Shown: positions 27,001 to 38,808 of the stretch, piece after piece | How the letters are laid out: each line of letters begins with the position of its first letter | Position numbering within the stretch: position 1 is the first letter of the stretch | Assembly: GCA_002633025.1 (NCBI GenBank) | Contig: NMRB01000002.1 | Coordinates: forward strand, 251,139 to 315,138 | Reading direction: 5' to 3' | DNA from: Notospermus geniculatus | Lineage: Eukaryota; Nemertea; Pilidiophora; Heteronemertea; Lineidae | Length of the DNA stretch: 64,000 bases | The notes under the pieces: model-generated | The model's database searches: none | What the model saw: only the letters and a program-made list of their open reading frames with translations | Told to the model about the DNA's origin: nothing | Program-made: the position numbers and the translations under genes

Positions 27001-28359
27001 CAAACTTCGTGGGAGGTTGGCGCTAATTATATACTCCCAGCTGAAATACGTACAGTACGCGATAATTACGCTCTTCAATATTCATTTCATGAGCTTTTCT
27101 GTTTTTCTTTGGGGAAGTTTCACATAGACCATTGTTAGCATTCACCGCTGCAAGGGATGAGAAGAAACTGCTCTCCGGTTGTGACAGTATAAGTAAAGCC
27201 GTCTCCGATATTCGCAAATTTTCGACCCCAACTGGGGTGTTCCTCAGGCACTCTCCAGTTGTGCGCAGAATTGCACACCATCACATTACGCCTCTCCCGT
27301 CTTGACTTTCAGCACCGAAAGCTGCATGGCGGCTTCAAAGCTTCCATACTGCAAACGGCTCGTGACATTAAAGTTAGCCGCATGCAGCCAATGTGACAAG
27401 TGATACCCCCTTGTTTCTACTTTCAGCGTCTTTAACCTGTAGTACCATCACCTGCCCTGCTGGAAGAGTCTGCCTCACAGACACCCAGACTGGACAACCA
27501 CACTGTGCCTCCTGCGACGAACGGCATTACTGCGCACCATTCCTTGAAACGAAGACGATATGCGGCACGGATGACGTCACGTATCAGAGTTGGTGCGAGA
27601 TGAAGATTGCATCATGTGCCCAGGGAATTGTCATAGAAACAAAGCATAGTGGAGCTTGCGGACGTAAGTATCAGACAATTCCTTTTTCAGAAACAAGAAC
27701 AAAATAATATAAATGCACGTCAAAAGCTAGTAAATTGGATAAGCAAAGGGTGGACAGTTTAAGACACTGGATTGGGCCTTATCCGGACGTCAATCGGAGA
27801 TTCGAAATGACATGGGGTAACATCATCGAAACGAATCGAACCTGATATAGTCACTCTGCCAATGTCATGGGGTAAAACGACCGGAAAACGCCGTGTTCCG
27901 GTCGTATCATGGGCGCACACTGGCGACAACTGTTGTCACAGCGACTATCCCATTTCCTGTTCGCTTGAGATCAGTACAAATTTAATCGTACCAACCCAAA
28001 ACATGATAACTTTCAGTTTAAAGTACCAGTATTTGATTACCCAGACATATCCATTTGACTTCCGACCCCCTCATCCCGTTGACGAACTTCGACTTAAATC
28101 AACTTCAACACTCATTGTTCATTGTTGTCACTCCCACAAACACGAGATAAACTCTATCAGAATGCAAACAAAGGGAGTTCTATGATAATGTTACATGTAC
28201 CCCCAAATCAAACTGTCCAAGAAAACCTGGTGAATCGGATGCTTCAACGACACCCCGACTTTCCTCCTTGCAGGGAACGATGCGTCTGACGAATTTCAGC
28301 CGATCGCTGATTCGTCGGAAGATGAAGATGATGACGCCCATTACCTCGCCTTCAAGTAG
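21012..28359 (+). CDS. FST: Follistatin
   Basis: The exons are 21012-21108, 24485-24691, 25142-25363, 25637-25858, 27427-27663 and 28274-28359. They total 1071 nt (356 aa plus a stop; human FST is 344 aa), and all introns are phase 1, as in vertebrate follistatin. Exon 1 is a signal peptide (core KLVFGLIMIVYHFV). Exon 2 is the Cys-rich N-domain beginning AGQCWLQVNRHG. Exons 3-5 are the three follistatin domains, each an EGF-like half plus a Kazal half: SCTNVRCPRGKVCRM, SCESVSCLNGMHC and TCSTITCPAGRVC. Exon 6 is a short acidic tail (SSEDEDDDAHYLAFK). Follistatin is secreted, binds activin and some BMP/GDF ligands and blocks receptor access. The heparin-binding basic patch of FS1 is weaker here (RMRQSAPRC). 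A second possible first exon lies at 16513. Confidence 0.95.
22790..23215. repeat. Minisatellite in follistatin intron 1
   Basis: A basic unit of about 22 bp (CAACAACAGTTCAATCCCAT plus two bases) is tandemly arrayed. Higher-order units of about 43 bp alternate it with AACTGCAGTCATTC. The Gln/Asn/Ser-rich open frame across it is a by-product of the repeat. Confidence 0.85.
23652..23803. repeat. Fold-back element, GGGCCGTATGCA family
   Basis: The element starts TAAGGGCCGTATGCACCAACG and ends in the complement, CGTTTGTGCATACGGCCCTAA. The inner parts also pair (GATTGAGCCACAACTTTTC with GAAAAGCTGTGGCTCAA). TAA flanks both ends and may be a target-site duplication. It lies in follistatin intron 1. 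Confidence 0.8.
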
Positions 28360-30038
28360 GCTCGGGAAGAATGCGAAGGCAATACCGAAAGATAGGCCAG
28401 CTGTTCCAGGAGGGGAATCATCCCTTTTTATCGGGAAAGTCCAGAAGTTGGCCGACAACAAACCGAAGGAGTCCCTGGCCCTACTGGAAGAAGGCCTGAG
28501 TGTGGTTCCTTGGTCTGAACAGTATCGCAGTGTTCGCAACCAGCATGACCAGCACTGGCTTCTTATCATCATGTGAAATGTTACGAACAATTCCTTTTTG
28601 AGGTTTCTGCCAAAGTGAAGCTGGCGACAGGCAGACATGATCTATCACAAGCAAACGTTTCCGGCGCCAGTCAAACAAGCATCACGTATAACTGCAGCAA
28701 AGCAACTGCTGAACTGATCGTAGCTTGAGCACCCTGCGCATGCGCTAATCTGTAATGCATTTTTCTCTGAACGTAGTTCCAATTTTATCACAAGCAAGAT
28801 GATAAAACAGACCTATCAAAGAAATCAACGGCAAATAACAAAGTAGAAAGGAGCAATATAAACAAATTAGGGAAAGAATGTTGAAAATATTTTGTTTGGG
28901 GAATTATTTTGTCAATTTCAAGGAATCTGTAAACGAGAAGTAAACACGATTTTAATGTTCTGTTGAGATTTTTTGGATGGGTTTTATCATTTTGCTGGAA
29001 AACAGAATCTCATGTTGTTGGACAATCTGTACGCCTTTATCATGTTTCGTAATTGTGTACATAAGTAGTAATTTATAAGGATATTTATGTGATTAAATTA
29101 TAGATTGGCAGATAAATTTATCACAAGATGTAAAAAATGATGTTGATCTTGAGAGATGAGAATATGTGTATGTTGTACATTTTATGTGGTCTCGTGTAAT
29201 TAGGCCTTGGAATATTATGTCGATGTTCAATGGAAGCAGCCACCAATCTCGGGGGGGGGGGGGGGGGGGNNNNCAGGTACACAAGACAATCGTTTTAGGC
29301 CCTGAAGGTCGACATGTAGGATAGGGCATAGGTTTACAAGCGATTTTTATTCTTTCGTCTTCATTTTGACAGCCATGCAGTCGAATGTGGTAATCATGGA
29401 AAGATCAAACGAGCCTGCCTGTTTGTTGGACAACTAAATTCTAAAATTTTGGTGTGGGACTCAGGTAATGGCGCGCATTATGCATGTCATGGGTCAGTTT
29501 TTCAACTTCTTCTGTTAGAAGTCAATGCAATTTTTGGGAGGGATGGGTTTTTTATAAGCTACACCACTGCCACTGTGTGTGAGTGCCAGTAGAATCGGTC
29601 GAAAATTGCAACAACACCACACTTATCGTTGAAAACAAAAATTTTGAAGTGAAAAGCCATGGTTTTTCAGCGAAGCTGAGCTGGAATCTATACGGATACA
29701 GGCCTAAATGTACTATTAGGCTGTCCGATTTCGCATACATCGTTCTATTATCATGTGTTTGTCGGGAATTTGAAACTATGTGATGGTAAAGAAGATCCAT
29801 CACTCTTGATAATGCCCCAGTGGGCCCATAGTTACAAAAGCAGTCATTCCAAGGTTTCCAAGTTTTTAAAAACAAACCTAGACCTAGCCTTCGTATCTAT
29901 ATATAGATCAATGCATCAAAAAACGTAAAATTAGTTTTCGGCGTCAGGCCAAAACTGCACCTATAAGATTAACTATTTCGCGCAGACCTTGAAGGCGGTC
30001 AAGAGGTACACGTCAGATACGGTAGACCGCAGTACGGT
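28360..30038. other. Follistatin 3' flank and intergenic DNA
   Basis: The first part is the follistatin 3' UTR; no poly(A) signal is assigned. A G run of about 18 ends in four Ns at 29270-29273. One possible isolated exon at 29381 is listed separately. Confidence 0.45.
29381..29464 (+). other. Possible isolated coding exon (84 nt, phase 1-1)
   Basis: The acceptor-like GACAGCCATGCAG and the donor G|GTAATG flank an open frame that reads ECGNHGKIKRACLFVG and then QLNSKILVWDSG. The end resembles one WD40 blade, and one Cys pair is present. No neighbouring exon was found, so it may be a chance ORF. Confidence 0.2.
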
Positions 30039-30193
30039 AAAGGCCCGTTTCCACTATATAGCGGATTCCGCAGCAGGTTCCGGCGAGCGGTGCGGTTTTC
30101 ACAGGACTTTGGATAATCTCGATGGTTTAACAATACAATGGCCTATTGATTATCCCAAAGCCTGTGAAAACCGCGGCAGAATCCGCTAGGCTG
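30039..30193. repeat. Fold-back element
   Basis: GCGGTTTTCACAGGACTTTG and GATAATC in the left arm pair with GATTATCCCAAAGCCTGTGA and AAACCGC in the right arm. GCGGATTCCGC and GCAGAATCCGC lie further out. The left end reads AAGGCCCGTTTCC. Confidence 0.7.
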
Positions 30194-30938
30194 TATCAGA
30201 TAATGCAGCCCGGCAGTAGGACCGGCTGGTCATCATGCAGTCCACTCTTTATCGTAGGTCAAGCGGACCTTAACGAACATTTCACTAAGCTTCCGAGATC
30301 GATTGATGCAATGGGTGTGCACAATAGTCGTACTGGAAAATGATAACTCCTGCTATTCGGAGCGTCAACCAAGTTATCTCATCTCAGAACCAGCCGCCTT
30401 GTAAACATCGTAATAATCCAGGATGTCTCCAGTAATGAGCAATGACATGATTAGGGACTTCTGATAAAGAAACTGCTTGGGGAACTGTGCACACCAATAT
30501 TCTACCAAATCGCTTTTAGTGACTTGTGTCCATAAGAACTTGTGATGAATAGCCATAAATGGAATTTTTATGTGCGACCATGAATCATGTTCATTGCAAA
30601 AGTCACAAATTGGTGTTACAGCCTTGCACCCAGTGATCTCGGATAACAGACAATAAATGCGGATGACATGGGCCAGACAAACAAGAATAAATCCCGAACA
30701 TTATCTTCACGTTTAGATGTACTCTAAATGTCTGACATCCGAGACAGTTGTTGTCTGTTGGTAAACGCCGTCTGCAACCGCAGCAAATTGCTTCGCTGAC
30801 CCCGCGGTACTAAAGGCAGCAGTCGGCTCTTCGACGGAGTCTGGGCCTAGCCCGGCCAACCATGCCAATTTGTAACATATCGATGCCACAACAGCCCGAT
30901 CCTGAAGTTCCCTTACTGAAATATGACATTGGGCATCT

Positions 30939-31046
30939 GGGGCCGTATGCATAAAACATCTTAAGTGTAAAATTTCCCTTAAACTATTGTTCCAAACAAA
31001 AGATAAGGGGAATTTTACACTTAAGATGTTTAATGCATACGGCCCC
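30939..31046. repeat. Near-perfect palindromic element, GGGCCGTATGCA family
   Basis: The left arm is GGGGCCGTATGCATAAAACA, then TCTTAAGTGTAAAATTTCCC. The right arm mirrors it and ends TTTAATGCATACGGCCCC. The arms are about 45 bp and the loop about 15 bp. The outer sequence is shared with the elements at 23652, 32103, 39286 and 49416. Confidence 0.85.
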
Positions 31047-32863
31047 AGGTTGGGAAATAAGTAACGATTTTTGTAGAGAGCAATTTATAATGATGTTCAA
31101 GGTGGAAAGGGCACCTTCAGCTAGTGAGCTACGTTTGTTTACTGCATTTAAGTTTTGGATTGTAAATAGTAATGGAAAAAATGACGGAAGATGTACATGT
31201 ATGCGTATTTTTGTATTATGTTTGTATTTTTTTGTATTTTAATTTGTATTTAGTTGGCGATGTCATTCAACCTGACGTATCATCTGGTCTTTTTTTGCTC
31301 AGTGTACGTCTGCACGCAGTTGGCAATTCAAAACGCCATGCCCATACTCATTTTTGGCTCACGGTGCAACTGCTGAACTAAGCAGTGTTATGAACGAAAG
31401 GGCAGTCCGCTAGAAAGAGTAGCGCACTGTCCACTCTGCGTAGTTCAATAGTTCAACAACTATTTGGCAAAACGTCCTTCGCACATTCGTACATTGATGA
31501 TGGCGATGATTAGGGCTACATTCTTCAATTCAACCATTCATTGAACATTTGATATATCTTACCAGTTTCAAGGGGCATGGCACATGTGTAAATTGATTTC
31601 GAACGGCCTGTTGTCAAGAACAAGGGAAAGGTGACATCGGTCGAATTCTCCAACACTTCTGTTCTGTTTTTCTTTGTCTTTCCAAAGGAAAGATGAAGGA
31701 ATTCTGTTAGTAGCAGCTCCCACTCTCTGTCAGTTGACATCTCTGCTTAGAGTACATACTGGCCATCCAAATGACGTGAGCAGCACCCATTGACTGCTCC
31801 ATCCTCGTTTACACATTGTCATGTCCTCTAAATTGGTCAGTTCAATATTGGTTATGTGTACTGGTTGATTGACAATAAACTGTCCATCTGTTGCATTTGA
31901 TTTCTTTGGGTTAATCAGTACGATTATCAGGATGGAATGGATTCACGAGCTGGCGGTGTGGCCGGGAAACGTCGCGCCGTTTCATTTTTGAGCGAAGTTA
32001 ACGGTGACATCTACCTCCGCAGTGAGGATCTATTGGCGAACGTGCAAGTGCGCGTACGAGACACCTTGGAGGAATTTCAGTATAATTCCTCCAAGGAGAC
32101 ACTAAGGCCCGTATGCATAAAGGTGGAATACTAGTAAGAACTCCAGGTATAACTTCATGTTATAAGTTGTACACGGAATCTATACAGGTTATAACTTCAT
32201 GTTATAACGTTAAGTTATACATGGAATAAGCTTATTCCACCTTTATGCAAAGAGACGCGACGCCAGACTGCTTCTACCGGTGTTGGCGGAACGGCAGGAC
32301 CAGAAAAAGCGTCCTCAATACATGTACAAAAGCTGGACGTTGTGAACATTGTAAAGGGTCAAGATTTGCAGCTCAACACCTTCATGGCATGGTCCAGCAA
32401 ACAGTAATTTGGCCAGGCCGACTACTGAGCAGATACTGATACCAAAGGGCTAAATGACATGATGGCCCATAAGCTAAAGCTGAGCGAACAATCAATCTAC
32501 ATGCAGAGAGGAAAAGGGCATCACAGAAATTATGAGTAAGTCTGCTTTGTCAATTGGCCACCAGGACGAAGTCTGACATATTCACAAGGAGCTGTCACTA
32601 ATACGACCATCCTGAGAAGATCCGAGGTTCTGGCGCAGAGTTCAAAATAAGAGCACATTAAAGAACCTCTGACTACCTCAGAATGATATAAGTGGGAACC
32701 ATATTTTTGTACATGCAGTTAGTAAGCAATGGAACGCAGAGGAACAGTCTATCAGCTATGCAGACAGCCTCACCCACAACTTTCAAATCTATAATTGCAG
32801 CAAAATGACAAGAAAGTGAACTAAAATGCATGCAAATGTTAATTATTAATCAACAGTCAACAT
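31047..32863. other. Intergenic stretch before the AGGF1 3' end
   Basis: No supported gene was found. It contains one fold-back element (listed) and otherwise nothing recognised. Confidence 0.5.
32103..32250. repeat. Fold-back element, GGGCCGTATGCA-like family
   Basis: The left end TAAGGCCCGTATGCATAAAG plus GTGGAATA pairs with TATTCCACCTTTATGCA at the right. The right-hand TACGGGCC is missing. The interior carries two copies of TATAACTTCATGTTATAA, each itself palindromic. Confidence 0.7.
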
Positions 32864-32869
32864 TTTATT
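32864..32869 (-). terminator. Poly(A) signal of AGGF1
   Basis: The minus strand reads AATAAA about 430 bp beyond the AGGF1 stop. The stretch between them has no other gene and is read as 3' UTR. Confidence 0.5.
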
Positions 32870-33299
32870 GGCACCAAAATAACAAACTCTACATGTTCTG
32901 ATGGGCAATGGTGATTAGGCCTAAATGCTTACCACTTCAAATATCACCAGTTTATAAACAAAAGCAGGAAGAAACATTGGAGCAAAATTGAAATGTGCCC
33001 CCAAGTCCTTACCAGCAATGGCTCTAAATAACAGCATCTGTTTCTTCTCTGGCAAGAGCACATTAATCCATAGGAAGTGGTAACTAAATGCTGCTTCTTC
33101 TGGCCTTTGAGTAATTATACCTCTGCCCATGCCCTGGCACCGCATTATGCAAAATTTGCACCACATCTCCACAGATAAAAGGCTGGCCCTGCCTCCTATC
33201 ACCTGGGCTACTGCGACAAGGACTCTGTGACACTGATTCTTTCCATTTGCTCCTCTTCTCACCAGTTGCACCAATGTCAAAGCAACATAATCAAAGGGC

Positions 33300-36200
33300 T
33301 CAGGAGCTCTCTGCACTTTGTTTTGTCTCAATATCTTGGATATCAGTAACACCACCAGCACCAGCCTCAGCAGTCTGTTTTGGCACATCAGTTGCTGAAA
33401 CATCCATAACCGTGTCTGCAACTACACCACCGCTCACCCAACCACCACGGTCAGGTACAGCCTCCTTCTGCCCTTCCAACTCCGAGTACCTCTGCTGCAT
33501 TTTTGCCCACAGCTCCTTCTTTTTAACACTTTCCACATTATCAAGTGAAGTTTCAATGTTGAAGCCTGAGCCCAGGCCAGCTTGTGGTTTACTACGGATG
33601 TTCACTTTTATCTGAAGTATAAGAGATAATATTGTGAATACCGAATTTACTAACACAGTAAACAGGTACCGGTATACAGTATAGCATTTGCAACATTATA
33701 CAGACTTGTGCTGAAAATTATTTGTTTTCTACAGTTATATACTTACAGGTTCTTTGAGTCCTTTCTGTCGGGACTTGCCAAGACTCTCGCCTTCTGTCCA
33801 ACCCATCTTCTGAAGCAACTTGTGACCCTTATTCTCGGTCGATATAGCTCTGCATGAAATAGACAGAATCTAAATGGATTACACTACAAACTGGATCCAT
33901 TTTTTGACCAACCAAAGCCTGAATAAAGAGGAAATTCTGAAAAAATTTGCAGTCAAAAGAATGTTCCTTCAGATTTTCTACTTCATAAAACGTAATTTTG
34001 ATATACACGTAGGACATGATGATTTACCTGTCAACAGACGCTGGTGCATCATCTTTCTGGTAAGGATTATCACTACCTTTTGTCTTTCTCCTCTCTGATG
34101 CTTTATCTTGGTAATTTGGATTCTTAATTGCAGCATTGTCATCCACATAGCTCTGGTTCTGTAGGTAGAAGAAATTTACATGCAGACCAGAAAGCAAAAT
34201 ATTTCAATACGATACATAAAACCAGGCTTTATTAGTTGCCAATGTTCCTCCACTATCCACTTTCCAATCACACAATTCACTACACCCGCCCCACCCAGTG
34301 GTAGTACCCGTAACGAGCAATCATGACTTCCACTACACTCCTCCCGCAGTGTTTTGTTTCGCTCCGTACCTACGCTTCACAAACCACTGCTTCGAAAGAC
34401 CAGTATTCTGCCGATTTACCGCCAGATGGCACCACTACTGTTGCCGCTGCCACGCTCAGTTGCAGCCTGATGGCGGGCGCTGATTGGTTGGACGGAAATA
34501 GTGCCATCTGGCGGTAAATCGGCAGAATACCGGCCATTCGATGCAGTGGTTTGTGAAGCGTAGGTACAGAGCGAAACAAAACACTGCGCGAGGAGTGTAG
34601 ACTTCCACTAGCCACAAAGAAGTATAATGCACTCACTGAACTCTTGGCAATACACTCACTTGATACACCAGAGCCACACTCACCTCAAGACCAAACTTCC
34701 TCTTGATCTGTTTCAAATGTTTCCGTCTTTGTATTTCTTTGTCTTCTTTTCTTACAACCTTTAAATCAGCAGCACCTAGAGAAATAATGAAAACATAATC
34801 GGTCTATTTTTTAGGGAAACTGGCTACCAACGTCCCATTGTGTATTTTTGGATGACAATAATTCAAAGCCACAAAGTATACAGGCCCAGTTGCCAGAGGT
34901 CTGAGTAAAGCTTTACCATGATTTCCTTGCTGCTGCATCTGGGCTTGGACGAGTCCCGGTTCACAACCTTCACAGGTGTCAGTACCAGGATGGATATGGA
35001 GGTCAAATGTGGTACCACCAATCCTCAACTCATCACCATTAAACAACGTTCTTGGCTCTCCCATCACCTTGGGCTGCAACAAAAGGATAAAGAAGTCCAG
35101 AGACTTTGAAGACAAGGTACAAGAACCCATACAGAAATGCAGGTTTCTAAAACACTTCCTCAACAAAACTTCAGTTTGATCATATCCTGGACTGCACCAA
35201 ATGGATCACTCACCTCGCACACCCGTTCTCCATTCACAAATGTCCCATTCTGACTGGCATGATCAATAACCACATATCGCTTCAATTCCTCATTGTACTT
35301 TAATTCTGCATGCATCTGGAATAAGGAAATGTGATGTCAAAATCACAAACCATTCTCCAGCCATGACCAAAAGGCTACTCCAAACAGGCAGGTTTGTAGC
35401 TCCAATTATAAATGAAATTTCACTGAGCATACCTTAGAAACAAGTGGGTCCTGTATGAGTATTGTAAGATCAAGATCCTTTTCTCGGCCTATAGTTCCAC
35501 CAGTATAAGTTATCAAATACAAGCTGCCTTGGTCAAGCACATCTGAGGTCTTCACCATGGCTCGGACACTGGGAGGCCAAGCTTTGGCATGTTCTGTAAT
35601 GCAACAAAAAAGTAACAACCTTTAAATCAATACAGTAATGAAGGTTCAGGAAGTCTGATTCAAATACTTTCAAGGAATTCAGCATAATTTCAAATACTTT
35701 CAAGGAATTCAGCATAATTATACCCTAAATTCAACATGAAGATTCTCACACTATTAATTTCACACTTCAGATCATAACAAACTGGTAGAACAATTTCTGA
35801 TAGAACAGCTTCTGGATAAGGAAAGACATGGATAATCCCGTGAATGCTCCTTACCCTCCACATTATTGGAAGAATTTGAGTCGGACTCCGATTCTGAATC
35901 ACTACTAGATGACAACGATGGTGATGATGATGTACTTAGATCATTAATCTCTCCCTCTTCAAGTTCACTTTCACTTGATATGTCAATTACAGCCTCTACT
36001 ACTTTTCCCTCCTCTGTACTTCCCTCACCACACCGATCACCTTTGCCTGCCTCTGTCTTCTTTTCTCTTTCATCGATGATCATCTTTTCTGTTTGACTAC
36101 TGCTCTTTGATTTCTTTGTGACAATCTCATCAAAAATATCACAACTCCTAAAATACTTATCATCTCCCTTGTCAGTCTTTCTGTTGGATCCTCTAACTTT

Positions 36201-37892
36201 TCCACCTAATTCATTTTTCTCAGCTTTTGGATCCTTGCTAGGAACCTTAACTTCTGCAGGAACATTTCTCTCGCTCCCATCAGAAGCATTTTTTTTCCTT
36301 CTGGTACCTTTCTCCTCTTCATCCCTTTTTAAGTCTCTTTCCTTTTCCACTTTGTCCTTTTTTCTCTTCTTTTTCTCATGCCGAGAGTACTCCTCATCCT
36401 TTTCATCTTTCTCTTGCTTCCTTTTTTTCCTTTTCTTTCCACCATCACTATGTTCTTCATCTCTTTTCTTCTTCTTCTTCTTTTTATGTCTTTCCTTTTT
36501 TTCTTCTTTTTCATGTGCGTTTTCCTTCTTGTGCTTGTGTCTTGATTCCCTACCATTCCTCTCCTAAAATCAAATGAGCAAGATCTAAGCCAATGGAAAA
36601 GAATGAACTGTTGTTTACCTAGAGCTGCCTGGCGTGCTTGTTCTATGTATAACTTGGACATAGCATTGGTCACCTCACAGAGTGCCTCCTGTCAATGGAC
36701 AAAAATTCAAATCATTAGAGATGAAACTAATGATTAGAACGCATGAAAATAATTCACATATTTTCCTTTTTACTGAAGATTTAATTAATGACAAAAGTTT
36801 AGGTGCATGTTTAACCAAGTCAGCTGTAGGAAATTATCACTTACATCTTCTTCTTTAACTTTGCCTTTTCCACCATGCTGCCTTCGACTCTTTGTTGTAC
36901 CATCCTCCTTTCCGTCAGTTTTCCGACTGCTGCCCTCTTTCCTGCTCCTAGGGGCATCCAGGTCAGTGTAACCATCTGCTGTAGTGTATTGATGCCAGCT
37001 AACTTGAGAATGGAATTTGTACTCGGAGGTGGCATGGTCATAATAGAAGTAAGTGCCAGATGCTGGGTCATAATACAATGCCTTCTCCTGAAATCACCCA
37101 GTAATACAAGAGAAAAAGACAGAATTAGGACTGTTCATGCCATGCACCTGGAGATCCCTACAAAACATTGTTCCCAAATGAGAATCAACCAATCTTTTAC
37201 TTACATTATCATAATAATATCCTGTATTGTAATCATAATACATTCCAGATTTCTCATCATAGACATAACCACTCTGCTGGACAACTTCCTTTCAGCAGCT
37301 GCCTTCAGACTCTCAGCAATCGACATAGGTTCTGCACTGGAATCATCCTGAAAATGATATGGGAGATTGAGATCAAGCCTGACTGTAAACAGTTGATGCA
37401 TGGGAATTGTAAACATTAGTGTGAGAATCAAGTTAGTAAAGCAAGCCAAAAACTAATTACTGAAGTCATTCAAAGACAACCACCCACAAAATTTCATCAC
37501 CTGACACAACCATGTTAACCTAGATAACCCAGATCCTCCGTCCTTACCTTTTTCTCTGGCTCTGCAGCATCTGAAGATGCCTTAGGCTTATCCACCAAGC
37601 CAGAGTCAGTCTCCATGCCAGACTGACAAGTGATCTTTTCGAAGTCTGAGGCAGCCACTTGTGTTCCAATGCTAACATTGTCTTTTTTTGAGCGGTGCTG
37701 CTGTATCTTTTCACTGAGTTTTTTCAGCTGCTCCTCAAGCTCTTCATTGTAGCTTGTCATCCGCTGGAACTTTTCCTTCAGTGTGGTATATCTCTCCAAA
37801 CTACTCTTCAAATCATTTTCACTCTTTATCAGCTTCTTTTTCAAGAAATCAACTTCTTCTTGCAACTTGACAGTTTCAGATGGTTCAGCCAT
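33300..37892 (-). CDS. AGGF1: Angiogenic factor with G-patch and FHA domains 1 (AGGF1), one apparent frameshift
   Basis: The exons are 37892-37548, 37347-37205, 37087-36845, 36563-35855, 35593-35433, 35315-35214, 35073-34917, 34775-34684, 34158-34028, 33849-33747 and 33611-33300. They encode about 832 aa once one missing base in the second exon is allowed for. Residues 1-70 form a coiled coil. An OCRE domain of tyrosine-rich repeats (QQSGYVYDEKSGMYYD) spans about 140-195. A Lys/Glu-rich then Ser/Asp/Glu-rich stretch covers 245-480. The FHA domain has TIGREKDLDLTI and ASQNGTFVNGERV (about 495-600), followed by the family hallmark HIHPGTDTCEGCEPG. The G-patch reads KLLQKMGWTEGESLGK (about 703-745), and the end has the GLGSG motif. 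Vertebrate AGGF1 is described as an angiogenic factor, but OCRE and G-patch domains are typical of splicing factors. All introns are short (55-620 bp). Confidence 0.93.
34333..34600. repeat. Large fold-back element in an AGGF1 intron
   Basis: The arms are about 105 bp and the spacer about 50 bp. The left arm starts CTACACTCCTCCCGCAGTG and the right arm ends CACTGCGCGAGGAGTGTAG. Blocks such as CGATTTACCGCCAGATGGCA and its inverse match closely. In the transcript this could form a long hairpin inside the intron between the exons at 34684 and 34158. Confidence 0.85.
36619..36688 (-). other. Possible poison exon in AGGF1 (70 nt)
   Basis: The acceptor CCATTGACAG and the donor G|GTAAAC bound an open stretch whose start and end read EALCEVTNAM and EQARQAALG. 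Its length is not a multiple of three, whereas the exons on either side join in frame without it. Including it would give a stop within a few codons of the next exon. The following intron would be only 55 nt. Confidence 0.35.
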
Positions 37893-38802
37893 TGTTGCAT
37901 CTGGAAAACATGCCGATGATATAAAATGGCCTCATCACTATCGGTATTCCTGCTACTGCAGTGCCACCACTAGGCCTATATCTACATGATCTATCGGTAA
38001 TCCTATCCGAACATAGCCCTAGGCCTATCGGTAAGCCTCGTGACATGAGGCCCTGGCCTATTTAGGCCTACTTCATGATTTTCTGGCTACAAAACTGATA
38101 CTTCTCTCCCCCCCNNNNNNNNNNNNNNNNNNNNNNNNNNNNNNNNNNNNNNNNNNNNNNNNNNNNNNNNNNNNNNNNNNNNNNNNNNNNNNNNNNNNNN
38201 NNNNNNNNNNNNNNNNNNNNNNNNNNNNNNNNNNNNNNNNNNNNNNNNNNNNNNNNNNNNNNNNNNNNNNNNNNNNNNNNNNNNNNNNNNNNNNNNNNNN
38301 NNNNNNNNNNNNNNNNNNNNNNNNNNNNNNNNNNNNNNNNNNNNNNNNNNNNNNNNNNNNNNNNNNNNNNNNNNNNNNNNNNNNNNNNNNNNNNNNNNNN
38401 NNNNNNNNNNNNNNNNNNNNNNNNNNNNNNNNNNNNNNNNNNNNNNNNNNNNNNNNNNNNNNNNNNNNNNNNTCTGCCTAGTCGTTGTGGTCGTCGTAGG
38501 ACGCAACAAATTCCTCAATTACCGTAAAATCTGCTTGCAGCTGTCTTCGGCGTGACGCGCTCCTGGAAAGCACTAAAGTACAGGATTCTCCTCAATAAAA
38601 AAAAAGCAATGTTTATCCTGACTTCGGAGCACAGAGACATTGCCTGTCCCATCATCATGTAAGAGTCATAAATACTTTAGGATAGGCTGAAGTACCCCCG
38701 GCCAGTACTTCGATCCATTGTCCTAGGCCTACGGATCAAGTGCAAAAAGCTGACACCGGTACCGGTAGAAAAAAGCAACAGTTAATACCACAATGAAACA
38801 GA
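37893..38802. other. AGGF1 upstream region with assembly gap
   Basis: This is the 5' side of AGGF1. It is rich in TAGGCCTA palindromes at 37971-38060. A run of 358 Ns follows a C homopolymer at 38115-38472. No gene is recognised. Confidence 0.5.
38115..38472. other. Assembly gap (358 N)
   Basis: Continuous Ns immediately follow a C run, so the true content is unknown. Confidence 0.99.
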
Positions 38803-38808
38803 TTTATT
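38803..38808 (-). terminator. Candidate poly(A) signal of membrane gene A
   Basis: AATAAA on the minus strand, about 955 bp past the gene A stop at 39763. This implies a 3' UTR that spans the fold-back element at 39286. Confidence 0.4.

Noticed and set aside
36118-36567. 149-codon Phe/Ser/Leu-rich plus-strand frame resembling a membrane protein
   Set aside because: It is the antisense of the Lys/Glu-rich coding stretch of AGGF1; hydrophobic composition arises from reading AAG/GAA codons backwards.
38087-38518. 143-codon frame across the large N run
   Set aside because: Almost all of it is undefined sequence.
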